Part shown: positions 5,793-7,408 of the stretch, piece after piece
Layout: the number at the start of each line of letters is the position of its first letter
Numbering within the stretch: the first letter of the stretch is position 1
Assembly: GCA_016935955.1 (NCBI GenBank)
Contig: JAFGPY010000407.1
Location: 1-7,408, forward strand
Reading direction: 5' to 3'
From: Planctomycetota bacterium
GTDB lineage: Bacteria; Planctomycetota; Phycisphaerae; FEN-1346; JAACEH01
Length of the DNA: 7,408 bases
Notes under the pieces: model-generated
The model's input: the letters and a program-made list of their open reading frames with translations, nothing else
The model's database searches: none
Told to the model about the DNA's origin: nothing
Program-made: the position numbers and the translations under genes

Positions 5793-6878
5793 ATGACTTC
5801 GAAGGAACGGATCAAGCGGCTGATCGTGGACAAGGAACCGGCGGACCGCATCGGCCTGTACGACCACTACTGGCCCGAGACGCGGCGCGACTACTGGGTC
5901 AACGAGGGCTACCCCGAGCCCGACGTGGTGCCGACGGAGTTCTTCGGCTACGACATCATCGAGACCTGGGCCGTCAACGACGCGGGCCCGCTGCGCGGCC
6001 AGGACGGTCTGGTCGAGGAGACCGACGAATGGAAGGTCTGGCGTGACGGGTTCGGGGCGTCGCTGAAGACGTGGAAGCACAAGAGCGGCACGCCCGAGCA
6101 CATGGACTTCACGATCAAGACGCGCGAGGATTGGGATCGCGTGAAGGAGTCGCTGACGGACCTGGACCCGGGGCGGACCAACGCCGAGGAGGCCCGCCGC
6201 GTGCTGGAGACGGCCAAGCGCGACAACCTCTTCTCCTGCTTCGGGCACCAGTTCTGCATCGAGCTGATGCGGGCGACGATCGGCGATATGGTCATGTTGC
6301 CGTCGCTGCTGCTGGAACCGGAGTGGGTTCACGACATGCTCCGCGTGTGGACCGACTTCTTCAAGCGGCACTACGCCCACGTCTTCGACACGGTCGGCCG
6401 GCCCGACGGCATGTGGATCTACGAGGACCTGGGATTCACCAACGGCCTGTTCGCTTCTCCGGCCACGATCCGCGAGCTGTTCCTGCCGTACTACAAGGAG
6501 CTGATCTCGTTCTACAAGAACGATTACGGGATGCCGGTGCTGATCCACTCGTGCGGCGACATCCGCAAGGCGGTGCCGATCATCATCGAGGCCGGATGGG
6601 ACTGCCTGCAGCCGATGGAGGCCAAGGCCGGAGTCGACGTGCTGGAACTGGCCGACACCTACGGCAACGCCATCAGCTACATGGGCAACATCAACGTGCA
6701 GGTGCTCAACACGAACGACAAGGCCAAGGTCCGTGCGGAGGTCGAGCGCAAGATGGGCGGCATGATCGAGCGTCGCATGCCGTACATCCTGCACAGCGAC
6801 CATTCGATTCCGCCCGACGTGCGGATGGCCACGTACCAGTACATGCTCGAGTTGCACGCCGAGCAGGGGAAGTACTGA
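5793..6878 (+). CDS. Uroporphyrinogen decarboxylase-superfamily protein (MtaA/COG0407-like), 361 aa
   Basis: ATG 5793 has an ideal GAGGAG ribosome binding site six bases upstream; the in-frame upstream extension lacks one. The product is a cytoplasmic (beta/alpha)8-barrel of the URO-D superfamily, but it belongs to the branch of corrinoid/methyl-transfer-like proteins rather than to heme biosynthesis HemE. It opens MTSKERIKRLIVDKEPADRI. Diagnostic segments are MRATIGDMVMLPSLLLEPEW (159-178), WIYEDLGFTNGLFASP (208-223), and the metal-binding HSCGD (H252, C254) followed by WDCLQPMEAKAGVDV (269-283). MtaA-type enzymes bind zinc through H-x-C plus a distal Cys. Here the expected distal site reads YILHSDHSIPPDV (331-343), with His334 and His337 and no Cys, a variant I recall from planctomycete and clostridial paralogs. 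Such genes are often catabolic or of unknown substrate. A CRP-like site upstream is consistent with catabolite-type control. Confidence 0.9.
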   Translation: MTSKERIKRLIVDKEPADRIGLYDHYWPETRRDYWVNEGYPEPDVVPTEFFGYDIIETWAVNDAGPLRGQDGLVEETDEWKVWRDGFGASLKTWKHKSGTPEHMDFTIKTREDWDRVKESLTDLDPGRTNAEEARRVLETAKRDNLFSCFGHQFCIELMRATIGDMVMLPSLLLEPEWVHDMLRVWTDFFKRHYAHVFDTVGRPDGMWIYEDLGFTNGLFASPATIRELFLPYYKELISFYKNDYGMPVLIHSCGDIRKAVPIIIEAGWDCLQPMEAKAGVDVLELADTYGNAISYMGNINVQVLNTNDKAKVRAEVERKMGGMIERRMPYILHSDHSIPPDVRMATYQYMLELHAEQGKY

Positions 6879-6916
6879 GAGAGCCGATGCGGGCACGGTA
6901 GGCCGCGCCCCTACGG

Positions 6917-6992
6917 GGGTGCCATGGCTGCCCCGCAGCCATGCGATGAGTTGCAGGCGTTCGGCATGCCTGCGGGGGCAGGCATGGCACCC
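6917..6992 (+). repeat. REPIN/MITE-like intergenic repeat, copy D (two hairpins, intact ends)
   Basis: This is the best-preserved copy: 76 bp with perfect 8-bp terminal inverted repeats, GGGTGCCA (6917-6924) and TGGCACCC (6985-6992). Hairpin 6923-6943 has perfect arms CATGGCTGC and GCAGCCATG around CCC. Hairpin 6965-6986 has perfect arms CATGCCTGC and GCAGGCATG around GGGG. The architecture is that of copies A and B, but the stem sequences differ. It lies between two same-strand genes, 38 nt after the URO-D-like stop. Confidence 0.75.
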
Positions 6993-7023
6993 GACATGCG
7001 AGACGGAAGACTCGAACGCAACG

Positions 7024-7047
7024 CACGGCGGGACAAGACCCGCCGTG
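7024..7047. repeat. GC-rich perfect hairpin upstream of the glycosylase gene
   Basis: Arms CACGGCGGG and CCCGCCGTG pair perfectly over 9 bp around ACAAGA. It is unlike the GGGTGCCA family and may be a separate repeat family or a terminator for the URO-D-like gene. It is not followed by a T-run, so an intrinsic terminator is doubtful. It ends 32 nt before the GTG start at 7080. Confidence 0.5.
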
Positions 7048-7079
7048 ACACAGGTTGAGGAAACGGGGTTCGTTCTGCG

Positions 7080-7408
7080 GTGACCGGCAACGAGAAGATA
7101 CGCGCGTTCTTCGAGGTCCTGCGTGAGGCGTACGGGCCGCAGCACTGGTGGCCCGGCGAGACGCCCTTCGAGGTCTGTGTCGGGGCCATCCTGACGCAGA
7201 ACACCAACTGGACGAACGTCGAGCGGGCCATCGCCAACCTGAAACGGGCTGGCATCCTGTCACCCGAGGCCCTGTGGCTGTTGCCGCCCGAGGAACTGGC
7301 CGAGATGATCCGGCCGGCCGGCTACTTCCGCCTGAAGGCCGGACGGTTGCGCAACTTCCTCGACCTCGTAGTCAATCGTTACGACGGTTCGCTGGAGCGG
7401 CTCTTTGA
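7080..7408 (+). CDS. Endonuclease III-related HhH-GPD DNA glycosylase (partial, 5' end)
   Basis: The reading frame opens at GTG 7080 (in-frame stop at 7056-7058, no other start codon) and runs 109 codons to the window edge. The N-terminus, MTGNEKIRAFFEVLREAYG, then HWWPGETPFEVCVGAILTQNTNWTNVERAIANL (23-55), then SPEALWLLPPEELAEMIRPAGYFRLKAGRLRNF (61-93), is the signature of the endonuclease III-related group (COG2231, MagIII-like), base-excision repair enzymes. The ILTQNTNW block is its most diagnostic part. The helix-hairpin-helix, the catalytic Asp and any iron-sulfur Cys would lie beyond the edge and cannot be judged. The ribosome binding site is poor (GAGG about 20 nt upstream), so expression may be low or coupled. 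It follows the URO-D-like gene by 201 nt with two repeats between. Confidence 0.9.
   Translation, partial: MTGNEKIRAFFEVLREAYGPQHWWPGETPFEVCVGAILTQNTNWTNVERAIANLKRAGILSPEALWLLPPEELAEMIRPAGYFRLKAGRLRNFLDLVVNRYDGSLERLF

Noticed and set aside
5793..6878. Heme-biosynthetic uroporphyrinogen decarboxylase (HemE)
   Set aside because: The N-terminus lacks the HemE substrate-binding signature around the Arg-rich start, while the H-x-C metal site and overall motifs fit the MtaA/COG0407-like branch.
6893..7047. Rho-independent terminator after the URO-D-like gene
   Set aside because: Several hairpins are present (about 6898-6913, copy D, 7024-7047), but none is followed by a T-run.

Overview
This is a GC-rich bacterial fragment. 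Its gene content suggests a Planctomycetota (Phycisphaerae-like) or related PVC bacterium: a secreted protein of a type I associate with that group, a URO-D/MtaA-type methyltransferase-like protein, poorly recognised proteins with wide spacing, and many hairpin repeats between genes. The lineage is an inference from gene style; there is no rRNA or other marker gene in the window.

Layout, left to right. Bases 1-65 hold the 5' end of a minus-strand gene with a good sigma-70-like promoter (89-117). It diverges from a secreted 502-aa protein (236-1744, +). Next come four minus-strand genes: a 208-aa membrane-anchored protein of unknown function (1992-2618), a 321-aa protein of unknown function (3003-3968), a class I SAM-dependent methyltransferase (4072-4857) and a CPBP-family intramembrane protease (4901-5647). 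The protease and methyltransferase are only 43 nt apart and look like an operon. A second divergent gap (5648-5792) holds a CRP-like inverted repeat and a possible -10 box. It leads to a plus-strand URO-D-superfamily gene (5793-6878). The window closes with the first 109 codons of an endonuclease III-related (HhH-GPD) DNA glycosylase starting at GTG 7080.

The most unusual content is between the genes. All four non-divergent gaps longer than 100 nt carry a hairpin repeat with GGGTGCCA and/or TGGCACCC (or close variants) at its ends. Both divergent promoter gaps lack it. The best copies contain two hairpins with a short spacer, an architecture resembling a REPIN/BIME or small MITE. Two copies in opposite orientation (about 1783-1896 and 2801-2915) flank the 208-aa gene. 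Their stems are conserved as structure even where the sequence differs. I recognise no named family, and no transposase or RAYT gene lies in the window.

No CRISPR array, tRNA, rRNA, phage gene or complete insertion sequence was seen. Apart from the repeats the region looks like ordinary chromosomal housekeeping and accessory sequence. No defence or biosynthetic system is evident.
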